Assembly: GCA_964581115.1 (NCBI GenBank)
Contig: CAZOMY010000013.1
Location: forward strand, 1-64,000
Direction: 5' to 3'
DNA length: 64,000 bases
DNA from: 2-02-FULL-55-14 sp964581115
Lineage (GTDB): Bacteria; Bacteroidota; Ignavibacteria; UBA10030
The notes beneath the pieces were generated by a model, which saw only the letters and a list, made by a program, of their open reading frames with translations, did not search any database and was not told the origin of the DNA. The translations under genes and the position numbers were made by a program. Positions 25,911 through 34,692 of this stretch are shown piece by piece. Position 1 is the stretch's first letter. Each line of letters opens with the position of its first letter.

Positions 25911-26996
25911 ATGTTTCCAATGGTACGAACGCTTCTGGCCTTTCCCATCCTCGCACTGCTCCTTGTCACCTCCTGCTCCCCGTCCGTTCAACGCCCTCCG
26001 ATCCTTTATGAGGTAAGGGCGGAGATCGAGACCGATCCGGTCGCGGCAGATGGAGACGCCGCCGACGATCCGGCCATTTGGGTTCATCCGACCGACGTTT
26101 CGCGGTCGATGATCATCGCAACGGACAAGAAGGCCGGCCTGAGGGTCTACGATCTGCAAGGTCAACAGCGGCAATTCATTCCGGGCTCTCTCCCGAACAA
26201 CGTGGACCTGCGGTACGGATTCATGCTTGCCGGGAGGGCTCGAGCGATCGTCGGGGTATCGGACCGTCTGCGGAACGGCCTGCTGTTCTTTGCCGTCGAC
26301 GACAGCACGGGCTTACTGACCCTCGCCAGCGACACGGCTCAGGGTCTGCGGTCTGGAGTCGACGAGGTCTATGGATTCTGCATGTACCTGAGCCACACCG
26401 GGGACCATTATGCCTTCGTCAACGGTAAGAACGGTTCGATCGAACAGTGGCGCCTAGCCGACGACGGAAATGGCCTCGTGACCGGCGAGGTGGTCCGGAC
26501 GCTTCGAGTACCGACGCAACCCGAAGGGATGGTCGCCGACGACGCCGCCGGCCGTCTGTATGTAGGTGAAGAGCAGGTTGGCGTCTGGTTGTTCGGGGCC
26601 GAACCGGCCGACTCGACCATGGGCCGCACCGTCGCTGCGATAGGACCGGAGCTGTCGCCCGACGTGGAGGGACTTGCTCTCGCTGCCGACAGTGGCGGGG
26701 TGCGCTACCTCGTTGTCTCATCCCAGGGGAACTCGACCTATTCCGTCTATGATATTGCGGCCAACCACGCGTACCGCGGAAGCTTTGCCGTCACCGAGGG
26801 GCCTTCGATCGACGGGACGCAGGAGACGGACGGTCTCGAGATCACGAACATCGGGTTGGGCGCACGCTTTCCGCGGGGGGTGTTCATCGCGCAGGACGGC
26901 CATAATCCCGGATCCTGGCAGAACTTCAAGCTGGTGTCGTGGGAGAGGATCGCCCGTTCCTTCTCCCCGCCCCTCGACCTGCCCCTCGAGCCATAG
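25911..26996 (+). CDS. Beta-propeller phytase, lipoprotein
   Basis: 361 residues. A lipoprotein signal (ALLLVTSCSPS) anchors the protein outside the inner membrane. The mature part has the beta-propeller phytase hallmarks DDPAIWVHP (about 46-54), DLRYGFML, VYGFCMYLS, QPEGMVADD, YVGEEQVGVW and the late DGTQETDGLEI. It releases phosphate from myo-inositol hexakisphosphate in a calcium-dependent manner, based on the family. A TonB receptor gene begins 63 bp downstream, a known pairing for this phytase class. ATG 25920 is an alternative start. Confidence 0.92.
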   Translation: MFPMVRTLLAFPILALLLVTSCSPSVQRPPILYEVRAEIETDPVAADGDAADDPAIWVHPTDVSRSMIIATDKKAGLRVYDLQGQQRQFIPGSLPNNVDLRYGFMLAGRARAIVGVSDRLRNGLLFFAVDDSTGLLTLASDTAQGLRSGVDEVYGFCMYLSHTGDHYAFVNGKNGSIEQWRLADDGNGLVTGEVVRTLRVPTQPEGMVADDAAGRLYVGEEQVGVWLFGAEPADSTMGRTVAAIGPELSPDVEGLALAADSGGVRYLVVSSQGNSTYSVYDIAANHAYRGSFAVTEGPSIDGTQETDGLEITNIGLGARFPRGVFIAQDGHNPGSWQNFKLVSWERIARSFSPPLDLPLEP

Positions 26997-27059
26997 AACC
27001 ATTACCGCGTTCCGTTGTTCATTGTTCATCGTTCACTCTTCAAGACTAAAGGAGATCGT

Positions 27060-29873
27060 ATGAATCGTTTCCGGAGTCTGTTCTTCACCCTGTTGGTGGC
27101 GGTCTCCGCCGTGTCGGCGCAGACCGGGTCCGTTTCAGGCCAGATCCGCAGCAAGGAAGGTTTCGCCCTCCCGGGGGCCGCGGTCATCCTTCGCGGGACG
27201 GGCGTGGGCACGGCGACCGACATCAACGGTCAATTCACGTTCGTTCGTGTTCCCACCGGCCCGCAAGAGCTGGCCGTTTCGTATCTCGGGTACGCACCGC
27301 AGTCGGTCGCGGTCAGCGTCGAGGCCGGACGGACCGTTGACGTCAGGATCGAGTTGGAGCCGACCGTGATCGAAGGCAAGGAGGTCTTCATCACGGGCGA
27401 GCGCATCGAGAGCCAGGCGCGGGCTTTCAACCGGCAGAAGCAGAACTTCAATATCACGAACGTCATCGCCGCCGACCAGATCGGACGCTTCCCCGACGCC
27501 AACATCGGCGATGCGCTGAAGCGTGTCACGGGTATCACGGTGCAGTATGACCAGGGAGAGGCCCGGTTCGGTACGATCCGCGGTACCGCCCCGGAGCTCA
27601 GCTCCGTGATGATCAACGGCGAGCGCATCCCTTCTGCCGAGGCCGAGCGTCGCGCCGTCCAGCTGGACCTCATTCCGTCCGACATGATCTCGACGATCGA
27701 GGTGAACAAGGCGGTCCTTCCCGACATGGACGGCGACGCCATCGGTGGCTCCATCAATCTCCATACCCGGACGGCGCCAGACCAGCTCCGCGTATCCGTG
27801 ACTTCGGGCGGCGGGACGAACTTCATTCGAAGTCTGCCGATCTGGACGGGGAGCGCGGTGGTGGGCCAGCGTCTGTTGGATGGCTCACTCGGCATGATCT
27901 TCAGCGGGTCGATCCATGACAATCACTTTGGCTCAGACAACGTCGAAGGGGTCTGGACGACCGGAACGTCGGGACAGATCTATCCGAGCGTGTGGGAGGT
28001 CCGTCGCTACGACCTGCGACGCTTGCGTCAGAGCCTTTCGGCCGCGTTCGACTATCAGCTGTCTCCGGGTCACACGCTCATGCTCTCCGGACTCTACAAC
28101 AACCGCAAGGACTGGGAGAACCGGTATCGCCTGCGGTTCCTCATCAACAACGAACCCGTGGCCGGCGTCACACAGCACGGAGCGGCTCGGAATGAGATCC
28201 GACGGCAGGTGAAGGGTGGCGACACGCATGTTGACAACGCCCGGCTTGAGGACCAGACGACCTCGCGCTATTCATTGGGTGGACAGCATCTGTTCGCCGA
28301 CCTTGTCAAAGCCGACTGGTCGTTGAGTTATTCGACCGCATCGGAAGACCGTCCGAATGAGCGCTATGCGCAGTTCCGCGTCCGGAGCTCGGCCAGCCTG
28401 CCGCTGCCGATGACGGTGAACCTGTCGAACCTGAGGGAGCCGCAGATCACCCCCACGAATGCGGCCGACGTGGCGCTGACCAACTTCGGCTTCCATGAGC
28501 TGACGGAGGAGTTCCAATGGACCGAGGAGAAGGACCTTGGCTTTCGGTTCAACGTGGAGTTCCCGGTCATTCAGGAAGGGGAGTATCGCAACACGGTGAA
28601 AGTGGGAGGCGCGTACAAGGCAAAAGACAAGACCCGCAACAACGATTTCTATGAGTACGCTCCTGTCGGAGTCTCCACGACCGCCTTCAACCTGGGTTCG
28701 ACGTATGTCGACGTCTGGGATGTTTCGCGAAGCGACTTCGAGGCGGGCCCGTATGCTTCCGGCTTCTTTGCCACCAAGTTCTGGCTGGGCTCACAGCCGC
28801 TGGGGGATGCCAGCCGTTGGGCGGGAAGTCAGGTGCAGGAAGAGCGTGCGGTGAACTTCGACGCTTCGGAAACGGTCACGTCCGGCTACGCCATGATCGC
28901 GCAGAATATCGGAGACCAACTCCGCATTGTCGCGGGTGCGCGCGTTGAGATGACGTCGTATGAGGGGACCGGCCGGCAGTACGACGCCGATAACGACCTG
29001 CTGTCGACGGTCGCCGGTTCGGGCGACTACACCAATGTTCTGCCTGGCGTTCACGCACGGTATCAGCTCGACCCGGTCACGGTCGTCCGGGCGGCTTGGT
29101 CGAACACGATCGCCCGGCCGCGCTACTTCGACCTGGTGCCAGCCCGCGTCGTGAACGTTTCCGACAGCGAGTTGTTCCTCGGCAACCCCGGACTCAAACC
29201 GACGACGTCAATGAACTTCGACGTGATGGGCGAGCGCTATTTCGAGAGCATCGGCATCGTGTCGGCCGGCGTGTTCTACAAGTCGATCGACAATTTCATC
29301 TACACGCAGGCGACGAGCAACTACGCCGACCCGGTCTCGGCCACGGTCTTCAGCACGATGTTTCAGCCGAAGAACCTCGGGGCGGCGACCTTGTTCGGGT
29401 TCGAAGCCGGAGTTCAACGGCGACTTGACTTCCTCCCCTCGGTCCTCTCGAACCTGAGCGTCTACGCGAACTACACCTATACCGATTCGGAGACCGACAA
29501 CCCGGTTGACATTGCGGCCGGAGCGGCGACGATCGGGAAGATCGACCTGCCGGGAACGGCGACCCATCTGATGAACCTCTCCCTGTCGTACAACACCGGG
29601 TTCATCACGGCGTCGGTGTCGTACAACTACGCGTCATCCTACATCGACCCGGATGAGCTTGACCTGACGCCGGGTCTCGAGCGCTACTACGACGCCACGC
29701 AATATCTTGATGTCAACCTCTCGGTTCACGTGCTCCCTCAGCTGCGGTTCTTCGTGGAGGCCAATAACCTCCTCAACCAACCCCTTCGGTACTACGCGGG
29801 GACCGTGGATCGGACCTATCAGCAGGAGTTCTACGGCAGCCGGATCACTACCGGCCTGAAGTTCGATCTTTAG
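27060..29873 (+). CDS. TonB-dependent receptor paired with phytase
   Basis: 937 residues. Signal peptide (MNRFRSLFFTLLVAVSAVSAQ), carboxypeptidase-regulatory-like domain (about 25-110), then a plug of the Xanthomonas/Caulobacter type: VIAADQIGRFPDANIGDALK, GEARFGTIRGTAPELSSVMI, LIPSDMISTIEVNKAVLPDM and GGSINLHTRTA. The barrel ends in TTGLKFDL. It may take up phytate or lower inositol phosphates, or their metal complexes, produced with the upstream phytase. AAAGGAGATC precedes ATG 27060. A strong terminator follows. Confidence 0.92.
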   Translation: MNRFRSLFFTLLVAVSAVSAQTGSVSGQIRSKEGFALPGAAVILRGTGVGTATDINGQFTFVRVPTGPQELAVSYLGYAPQSVAVSVEAGRTVDVRIELEPTVIEGKEVFITGERIESQARAFNRQKQNFNITNVIAADQIGRFPDANIGDALKRVTGITVQYDQGEARFGTIRGTAPELSSVMINGERIPSAEAERRAVQLDLIPSDMISTIEVNKAVLPDMDGDAIGGSINLHTRTAPDQLRVSVTSGGGTNFIRSLPIWTGSAVVGQRLLDGSLGMIFSGSIHDNHFGSDNVEGVWTTGTSGQIYPSVWEVRRYDLRRLRQSLSAAFDYQLSPGHTLMLSGLYNNRKDWENRYRLRFLINNEPVAGVTQHGAARNEIRRQVKGGDTHVDNARLEDQTTSRYSLGGQHLFADLVKADWSLSYSTASEDRPNERYAQFRVRSSASLPLPMTVNLSNLREPQITPTNAADVALTNFGFHELTEEFQWTEEKDLGFRFNVEFPVIQEGEYRNTVKVGGAYKAKDKTRNNDFYEYAPVGVSTTAFNLGSTYVDVWDVSRSDFEAGPYASGFFATKFWLGSQPLGDASRWAGSQVQEERAVNFDASETVTSGYAMIAQNIGDQLRIVAGARVEMTSYEGTGRQYDADNDLLSTVAGSGDYTNVLPGVHARYQLDPVTVVRAAWSNTIARPRYFDLVPARVVNVSDSELFLGNPGLKPTTSMNFDVMGERYFESIGIVSAGVFYKSIDNFIYTQATSNYADPVSATVFSTMFQPKNLGAATLFGFEAGVQRRLDFLPSVLSNLSVYANYTYTDSETDNPVDIAAGAATIGKIDLPGTATHLMNLSLSYNTGFITASVSYNYASSYIDPDELDLTPGLERYYDATQYLDVNLSVHVLPQLRFFVEANNLLNQPLRYYAGTVDRTYQQEFYGSRITTGLKFDL

Positions 29874-29894
29874 GCCGCCAAAGCCTTCACGCAA

Positions 29895-29933
29895 CGCCCG
29901 CGCGGTCAACGATCGTGCGGGCGTTTGCTTTTA
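29895..29933 (+). terminator. Intrinsic terminator after the TonB receptor, overlapping the next -35 box
   Basis: CGCCCGCGCG (29895-29904) pairs with CGTGCGGGCG (29914-29923), one G-U pair, 9-nt loop, followed by TTTGCTTTTA. The T-tract contains TTGCTT, the -35 box of the next promoter. Confidence 0.9.
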
Positions 29934-29953
29934 CTCCTCCTCTTTCCTAGGTT
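29925..29953 (+). promoter_or_regulatory. Promoter for the serine hydrolase
   Basis: TTGCTT (29925-29930), 17-nt spacer, TAGGTT (29948-29953), ATG 29994 about 40 nt downstream. The -35 box is part of the preceding terminator T-tract. Confidence 0.7.
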
Positions 29954-29993
29954 TTCGGGCCGGTCGTATTCCATCACCCACCGTCGACCCTGC

Positions 29994-31508
29994 ATGTCGC
30001 CCGTCCGTTTCCTTTGCCTGCTGGTCCGCAGCCTCCCGACCCTTCTGATGGTCGTGCCGCTCGCGGCGCAACGTTCGCCCTTCCCAGGATTTGAATCGAC
30101 CGTCGAGAAGGCTCTTCGGGACTGGAAGGTACCCGGCGCGGCGATCGCCATTATCAAGGACGACGCTGTCGTCTACGAGCGCGGCTTCGGCGTGCGGACG
30201 TTGGGCACGAATGACAGGGTCGACCAGCATACGGTCTTCTCGATCGCCTCGACGACGAAAGCGATGACGGCCGCTTGTCTCGGGATGCTCGTCGATGAGG
30301 GGAAGCTCTCGTGGGACGATCCTGTGACGAAATGGCTGCCGGAATTCGCTCTGAGCGAGCCGTACGTTTCACGCCATCTGACGGTGCGCGACCTTCTGAC
30401 GCATCGCAGCGGACTTCCACGCGGCGACATGCTTTGGTACGGCTCGGGCTATGATCGCGCGGAGATCCTCCGGAGGGTTCGGAACCTTCAGCCCGCATGG
30501 GGCTTCAGATCCCGGTATGGCTACCAGAACATCATGTACATGGCGGCGGGGGAGGTGGTCCGGGCGGTCAGCGGCATGTCATGGGACGCTTTCATGAAGG
30601 AGCGCTTGTTCATTCCTCTCGGCATGATGCGCAGTTCGACGAGCGTCGCTGCGCTGGAGGACATGACGAACGTGGCGACGCCGCACGAGGAGATCGATGA
30701 CACAGTGCGTGCCGTGCGGTGGCCGAACTACGACAACATCGGCGGCGCCGGGTCGGTCAACTCCACGGCACACGATATGGCGCAGTGGGCCCGACTGATC
30801 CTGAACGGCGGCCTGTATGACGGCAAGCGGCTGTTGCAGGAAAAGACCGTTGAAGAACTGACGGCGCCGCAGATGATCAACCGTCTCGATTCGGTCGCGC
30901 GCGCTTTGCGGCCCTCGTCTCACTTTCTCACGTACGGTCTGGGGTGGGGACTGGTCGACTACCTTGGACGAAAGATCGTCACCCACGACGGCTGGCTGGA
31001 CGGCATGCGGTGCCGCATCATGCTCGTCCCCGAAGAGAAGCTCGGCATCGTCGTTTTGTTGAACGGCCCGCGCGCCTTGCTTCACACGGCGCTGGCGTAC
31101 GAGATCGTCGACCACTATCTTGGCGCTCCGAAGAGGGATTGGAGCGCCGAGTATCTGCGGATAGCAAACGAAGAGAACCTCAGGGCGGCGGAGAGCCGGG
31201 CGAAGCGGGAAGAGAAGCGCGTCAAAGGCACTGCGCCCGCCATGCCGTTGCTGGCGTATGTCGGCACCTACCGGAGCGAGCTCTACGGAGATGTGGCAGT
31301 TCAACTGGAACGCGGCGCGCTGGTCATCAGGTACGGATCGATGTACGTCGGCGACCTGGCGCACCGGCACTATGAGACGTTTCAGGCCAACTGGCGCGAC
31401 CGAGTGCTGGGTTGGGATGAAGTGATGTTCACGCACGGTTTCGACGGAACGGTGGCGGGATTGGAATGGAGCGGCGTGGGATCGTTCGCGAAGCGCACGG
31501 GCCCGTAG
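29994..31508 (+). CDS. Serine hydrolase of the class C beta-lactamase family
   Basis: 504 residues. Signal peptide (RFLCLLVRSLPTLLMVVPLAAQ), then a penicillin-binding-protein-like domain with the S-x-x-K motif S86-T-T-K89 in FSIASTTKAM and the Y-x-N motif Y177-Q-N179. A third-motif equivalent is expected near KIVTHDGWLDG (H-D-G). The C-terminal ~130 residues resemble the accessory domain (DUF3471-like) of related esterases. It is probably an exported esterase or peptidase; true beta-lactamase activity is not implied. The frame opens upstream, but ATG 29994 places the signal peptide correctly. Confidence 0.88.
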   Translation: MSPVRFLCLLVRSLPTLLMVVPLAAQRSPFPGFESTVEKALRDWKVPGAAIAIIKDDAVVYERGFGVRTLGTNDRVDQHTVFSIASTTKAMTAACLGMLVDEGKLSWDDPVTKWLPEFALSEPYVSRHLTVRDLLTHRSGLPRGDMLWYGSGYDRAEILRRVRNLQPAWGFRSRYGYQNIMYMAAGEVVRAVSGMSWDAFMKERLFIPLGMMRSSTSVAALEDMTNVATPHEEIDDTVRAVRWPNYDNIGGAGSVNSTAHDMAQWARLILNGGLYDGKRLLQEKTVEELTAPQMINRLDSVARALRPSSHFLTYGLGWGLVDYLGRKIVTHDGWLDGMRCRIMLVPEEKLGIVVLLNGPRALLHTALAYEIVDHYLGAPKRDWSAEYLRIANEENLRAAESRAKREEKRVKGTAPAMPLLAYVGTYRSELYGDVAVQLERGALVIRYGSMYVGDLAHRHYETFQANWRDRVLGWDEVMFTHGFDGTVAGLEWSGVGSFAKRTGP

Positions 31509-31538
31509 TCCAACATCGACCTTGATCAAGGCCAACAC

Positions 31539-33515
31539 ATGAGAACACGCGTCCATATCCTTCTCTTTGGTCTGGCGGTCATCGCCGTCGCAGCCACGGC
31601 CCAGACCATCTTCCCGACTCCGCTGAGCCCGCGCAACGCCAACTACGCCATCGACGTGACGCTCGACGTCGAGAAGAAGACCCTCGACGGGCGCGAAGTG
31701 CTGGAATGGAAGAACATTTCGAGGGACCGGGTCGCCGAGCTGCAGTTCCATCTCTACCTCAACGCCTTCAAGAACACCGAGTCGACGTTCATGAAGGAAT
31801 CGGGCGGCCAGAGCCGGGGCATTCCGGCCTCGTCGAACGATTGGGGATGGACGAACGTCACCCGCATGGAAACGGCCGACGGTGCGGACCTGTTGGCTCA
31901 GGCCACCTTCATTCAGCCGGACGACGGCAACGTGCACGACCGGACGGTGCTACGCGTACCTTTGCCAAGGCCGGTGCGTCCCGGCGAGACGATCAAGGTC
32001 TTCATCGAGTTCCAAGCACGTCTTCCAAAGGTGTTCGCCCGGACCGGTTACGTGAACAACTACTTTTTTGTGGCACAGTGGTTTCCAAAGATCGGCGTCT
32101 GGGAGTCGGCGGGCATGCGTGGTCGAGCAACCGCCGGCTGGAACTGCCATCAGTTCCACTCGAATTCCGAGTTCTACGCCGATTACGGGGTCTACGACGT
32201 GAGCATGACGGTGCCGAAGGGTTACGTGCTGGGCGCGACGGGCGTGCTGCAGCACCTCAAGGAGCATCCCGACGGCACGATCACCCACACGTATCGGGCC
32301 GAAGACGTGCACGACTTCGCCTGGACCTGTTCTGAGAATTATCGTGTCTTCGAGGAGACTTGGAAGCATGTGACGATCAAGCTGATGATCCAACCCGAGC
32401 ATATCGAGGCGGCGAAGGACCGCTACATGGCCTCGACAAAGGCGGCGCTGGCGTACTTCGACGAATGGCTGGGGAAGTATCCGTACCCGAACGTGACCGT
32501 CGTCGACCCGCCCATCTATGCCATGGGCGCCGGGGGAATGGAGTATCCGACGCTCATCACCGGCGGAGCGGCTAAGTACCTCCCGGCCGGTATCCGCGGA
32601 ACAGAGATCGTGACGGTCCATGAGTTCGGTCACCAGTACTGGTATGGACTCGTCGGAAGCAATGAATTCGAGGAGGCCTGGATGGACGAAGGCTTCAACC
32701 AGTACTCCGAGACCCGCATCATGGACGAGACGTACGGCGTGTCGACCGGAGCGATTGACGTGGCCGGCTTTCGCTCCGGGGACGCTGAGCAGGCGCGGGA
32801 TGGCTACGTGACCATGGCGAATCCAAAGGTGGCCCCCATCGACACGGTGTCGTGGGGATTCCCGGGCGGCTCGTACAGCCCGATCACCTACAGCAAGACG
32901 GCGACGTGGCTGATCACGCTCGAGCGGATCATCGGCCGGACGGCGATGGATGAGGCCATGCGGACCTATTTCCAGCGCTGGAAGTTCCGTCATCCTGGAC
33001 GCGCCGATTTTGAAGCCGTCGTCAACGAAACGGTGCGGAAGCACCATGGCAACCGCTTCGGACCTTCGATGGACTGGTTCTTCTCGCAGATGCTGGACGG
33101 CACCGACGTGTGCGACTACGCCGTCCTCGGCGTCAACAGCCGGCGTGTTGCTGCGCCCCGGGGCGAAGGCATCGACACCGCCGGTGCAGGGTCGCGTCCG
33201 CGTCTGTTCGAGACCACGGTTACGGTCCACCGTGAGGGTGAGGTGCGACTGCCGGTGGATATCCTGGTCACTTTCACTGATGGCTTCGCAGAGCTCGTGC
33301 CATGGGAAGGACAGGAACGGGTCAAGGTGCTGAGATTCGTTCGTGAACACGAGGTGGTCATGGCAAGCGTCGACCCCGAGCACAAGCTCTGGGTTGACAC
33401 GAACTTTGGGAACAATTCCCGATCGATGGAGGTCAGCTCTGCACCGATCTGGAAGTACGCCATCAAGGCGCTCTATTGGATGCAGAATGTTGTACAGTAT
33501 ACCGCCATCTTCTGA
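31539..33515 (+). CDS. M1-family metallopeptidase, exported
   Basis: 658 residues with a signal peptide (MRTRVHILLFGLAVIAVAATAQ). The zinc site is intact: H361-E362-F-G-H365 followed after 18 residues by E384 (HEFGHQYWYG ... AWMDEGFNQY), preceded by the substrate-binding GGMEYPT. The N-terminal beta-sandwich (LDVEKKTLDGREVLEWKN) and helical C-terminal part follow the aminopeptidase N layout. It should cleave peptides or proteins in the periplasm or at the surface. It lies 30 bp behind the serine hydrolase and 12 bp before a membrane protein, suggesting one transcript. Confidence 0.92.
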   Translation: MRTRVHILLFGLAVIAVAATAQTIFPTPLSPRNANYAIDVTLDVEKKTLDGREVLEWKNISRDRVAELQFHLYLNAFKNTESTFMKESGGQSRGIPASSNDWGWTNVTRMETADGADLLAQATFIQPDDGNVHDRTVLRVPLPRPVRPGETIKVFIEFQARLPKVFARTGYVNNYFFVAQWFPKIGVWESAGMRGRATAGWNCHQFHSNSEFYADYGVYDVSMTVPKGYVLGATGVLQHLKEHPDGTITHTYRAEDVHDFAWTCSENYRVFEETWKHVTIKLMIQPEHIEAAKDRYMASTKAALAYFDEWLGKYPYPNVTVVDPPIYAMGAGGMEYPTLITGGAAKYLPAGIRGTEIVTVHEFGHQYWYGLVGSNEFEEAWMDEGFNQYSETRIMDETYGVSTGAIDVAGFRSGDAEQARDGYVTMANPKVAPIDTVSWGFPGGSYSPITYSKTATWLITLERIIGRTAMDEAMRTYFQRWKFRHPGRADFEAVVNETVRKHHGNRFGPSMDWFFSQMLDGTDVCDYAVLGVNSRRVAAPRGEGIDTAGAGSRPRLFETTVTVHREGEVRLPVDILVTFTDGFAELVPWEGQERVKVLRFVREHEVVMASVDPEHKLWVDTNFGNNSRSMEVSSAPIWKYAIKALYWMQNVVQYTAIF

Positions 33516-33527
33516 CCGGAGACGTCC

Positions 33528-34583
33528 ATGACCCCCATCTCGACCATGACGATCCTGGCAAACAGCATGCGAACGCTTGTGCGTCGCTGGCCGGTGCTCT
33601 TGACCCTGTATGGCTTGACCTTCCTGCTTGTGTTGCCGGTTGTCCTGGCCTTCCGTTCAACGCTGGCCTCGGCCCTCCTCGGGAATCCCGACACGGAACG
33701 TCTGCTCGAGGGCTTCAGCTTCACGATGTACACCGACTTCATGTCGTCGAACCGAGGCGCCGTCGACCTCTTCCAAAGGACTGCAGGACCATACGTGCTT
33801 GTTTCGATCATCCTGCACGGCATCTTCGGCGCGGGGGTCGTGGCCGCGATGGCCGGAGAGGGGAGCGTGGCTGAGTTCATGAAAGCCGCTGGACTGTACC
33901 TCAGCCGATCGATAAGGCTCGTTCTCTATGCGGTCACCGTCGGTGGGCTCTTCCTCGTGATCTGGGCGTTCGCGCTAGGCGCCGTCTGGAACGCGATGAC
34001 CTCCGGACCGGCGATCGAGCCCCAGTACCTCACTGCCGCGATCGTGGTCGTTTCGCTTTTTCTCTTGCCGGTCGCGGTTCTGTCGCTGGCCACCGAATAC
34101 GGACGCGTGATGATCGTGCGTGAGAACCGGCGTTCGGTCTTCGTCTCGTTGTTGGAGGGCTTCCGGTTCGTCTTTCGGCATCCTGTCCGGATGTTCTTCC
34201 AGCATGGCGTGATCCTCCTGATGATGACGGTCTTCGTGATCCTGTACTGGCTGATCGAGGCCGAGATCGGCATGACGACGGTTGGAGGGATCGTTGCGAT
34301 GCTCCTTATCCAGCAGGCCAGCATCATCCTGCGGGTTGGTGTGCGGGCATGGCATACCGCTTCGGCCGTCGCGCTCGTCGATGCGCTGACCCCGGAGGTC
34401 CCACTCTCGAGTACGCCGTCTCCAGCGTCGGTCGTTTCGACAGCATCCTCCACCCAGCCCGAGATCATCCAGAGCGCGCCGCTCCCCGTGGCACAACCAG
34501 AGAAACAACCGGTCCGACGCAAAAAGGCCCTCGGCGTGCGTCGGACGGTCAAGCGACCGGTCCGTCGGCGCACATCGCGGTAA
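33528..34583 (+). CDS. Integral membrane protein of unknown function with a basic tail
   Basis: 351 residues with about six hydrophobic segments (for example VLLTLYGLTFLLVLPVVLAF and LVSIILHGIFGAGVVAAMAG) and a Ser/Pro-rich linker before a very basic end (KKALGVRRTVKRPVRRRTSR). No family is recognised. GGAGA lies before the ATG. It is 12 bp after the M1 peptidase gene and ahead of a terminator, so it probably shares that transcript. The cationic tail could contact membrane lipid or nucleic acid; this is speculation. Confidence 0.65.
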   Translation: MTPISTMTILANSMRTLVRRWPVLLTLYGLTFLLVLPVVLAFRSTLASALLGNPDTERLLEGFSFTMYTDFMSSNRGAVDLFQRTAGPYVLVSIILHGIFGAGVVAAMAGEGSVAEFMKAAGLYLSRSIRLVLYAVTVGGLFLVIWAFALGAVWNAMTSGPAIEPQYLTAAIVVVSLFLLPVAVLSLATEYGRVMIVRENRRSVFVSLLEGFRFVFRHPVRMFFQHGVILLMMTVFVILYWLIEAEIGMTTVGGIVAMLLIQQASIILRVGVRAWHTASAVALVDALTPEVPLSSTPSPASVVSTASSTQPEIIQSAPLPVAQPEKQPVRRKKALGVRRTVKRPVRRRTSR

Positions 34584-34607
34584 GGGCGCTTGCGTTCCTG
34601 CGAACTC

Positions 34608-34641
34608 AAGGCGGCCTTCTGTGCCGGAGGCCGCCTTTTCC
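34608..34641 (+). terminator. Intrinsic terminator before the paa operon
   Basis: AAGGCGGCCT (34608-34617) pairs with AGGCCGCCTT (34628-34637), 10-nt loop, followed by TTCC. The next promoter overlaps its end. Confidence 0.85.
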
Positions 34642-34664
34642 TTTCATCCTCATTTTCCTATTTT
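34636..34664 (+). promoter_or_regulatory. Probable promoter for paaABCD
   Basis: TATTTT (34659-34664) with TTTTCC 17 nt upstream (34636-34641), about 28 nt before ATG 34693. The -10 box fits the window's TAnnTT pattern; the -35 box is weak and lies in the terminator T-tract. Confidence 0.45.
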
Positions 34665-34692
34665 TGCGTGTCCACCCACGTTGGAGGTCTGC

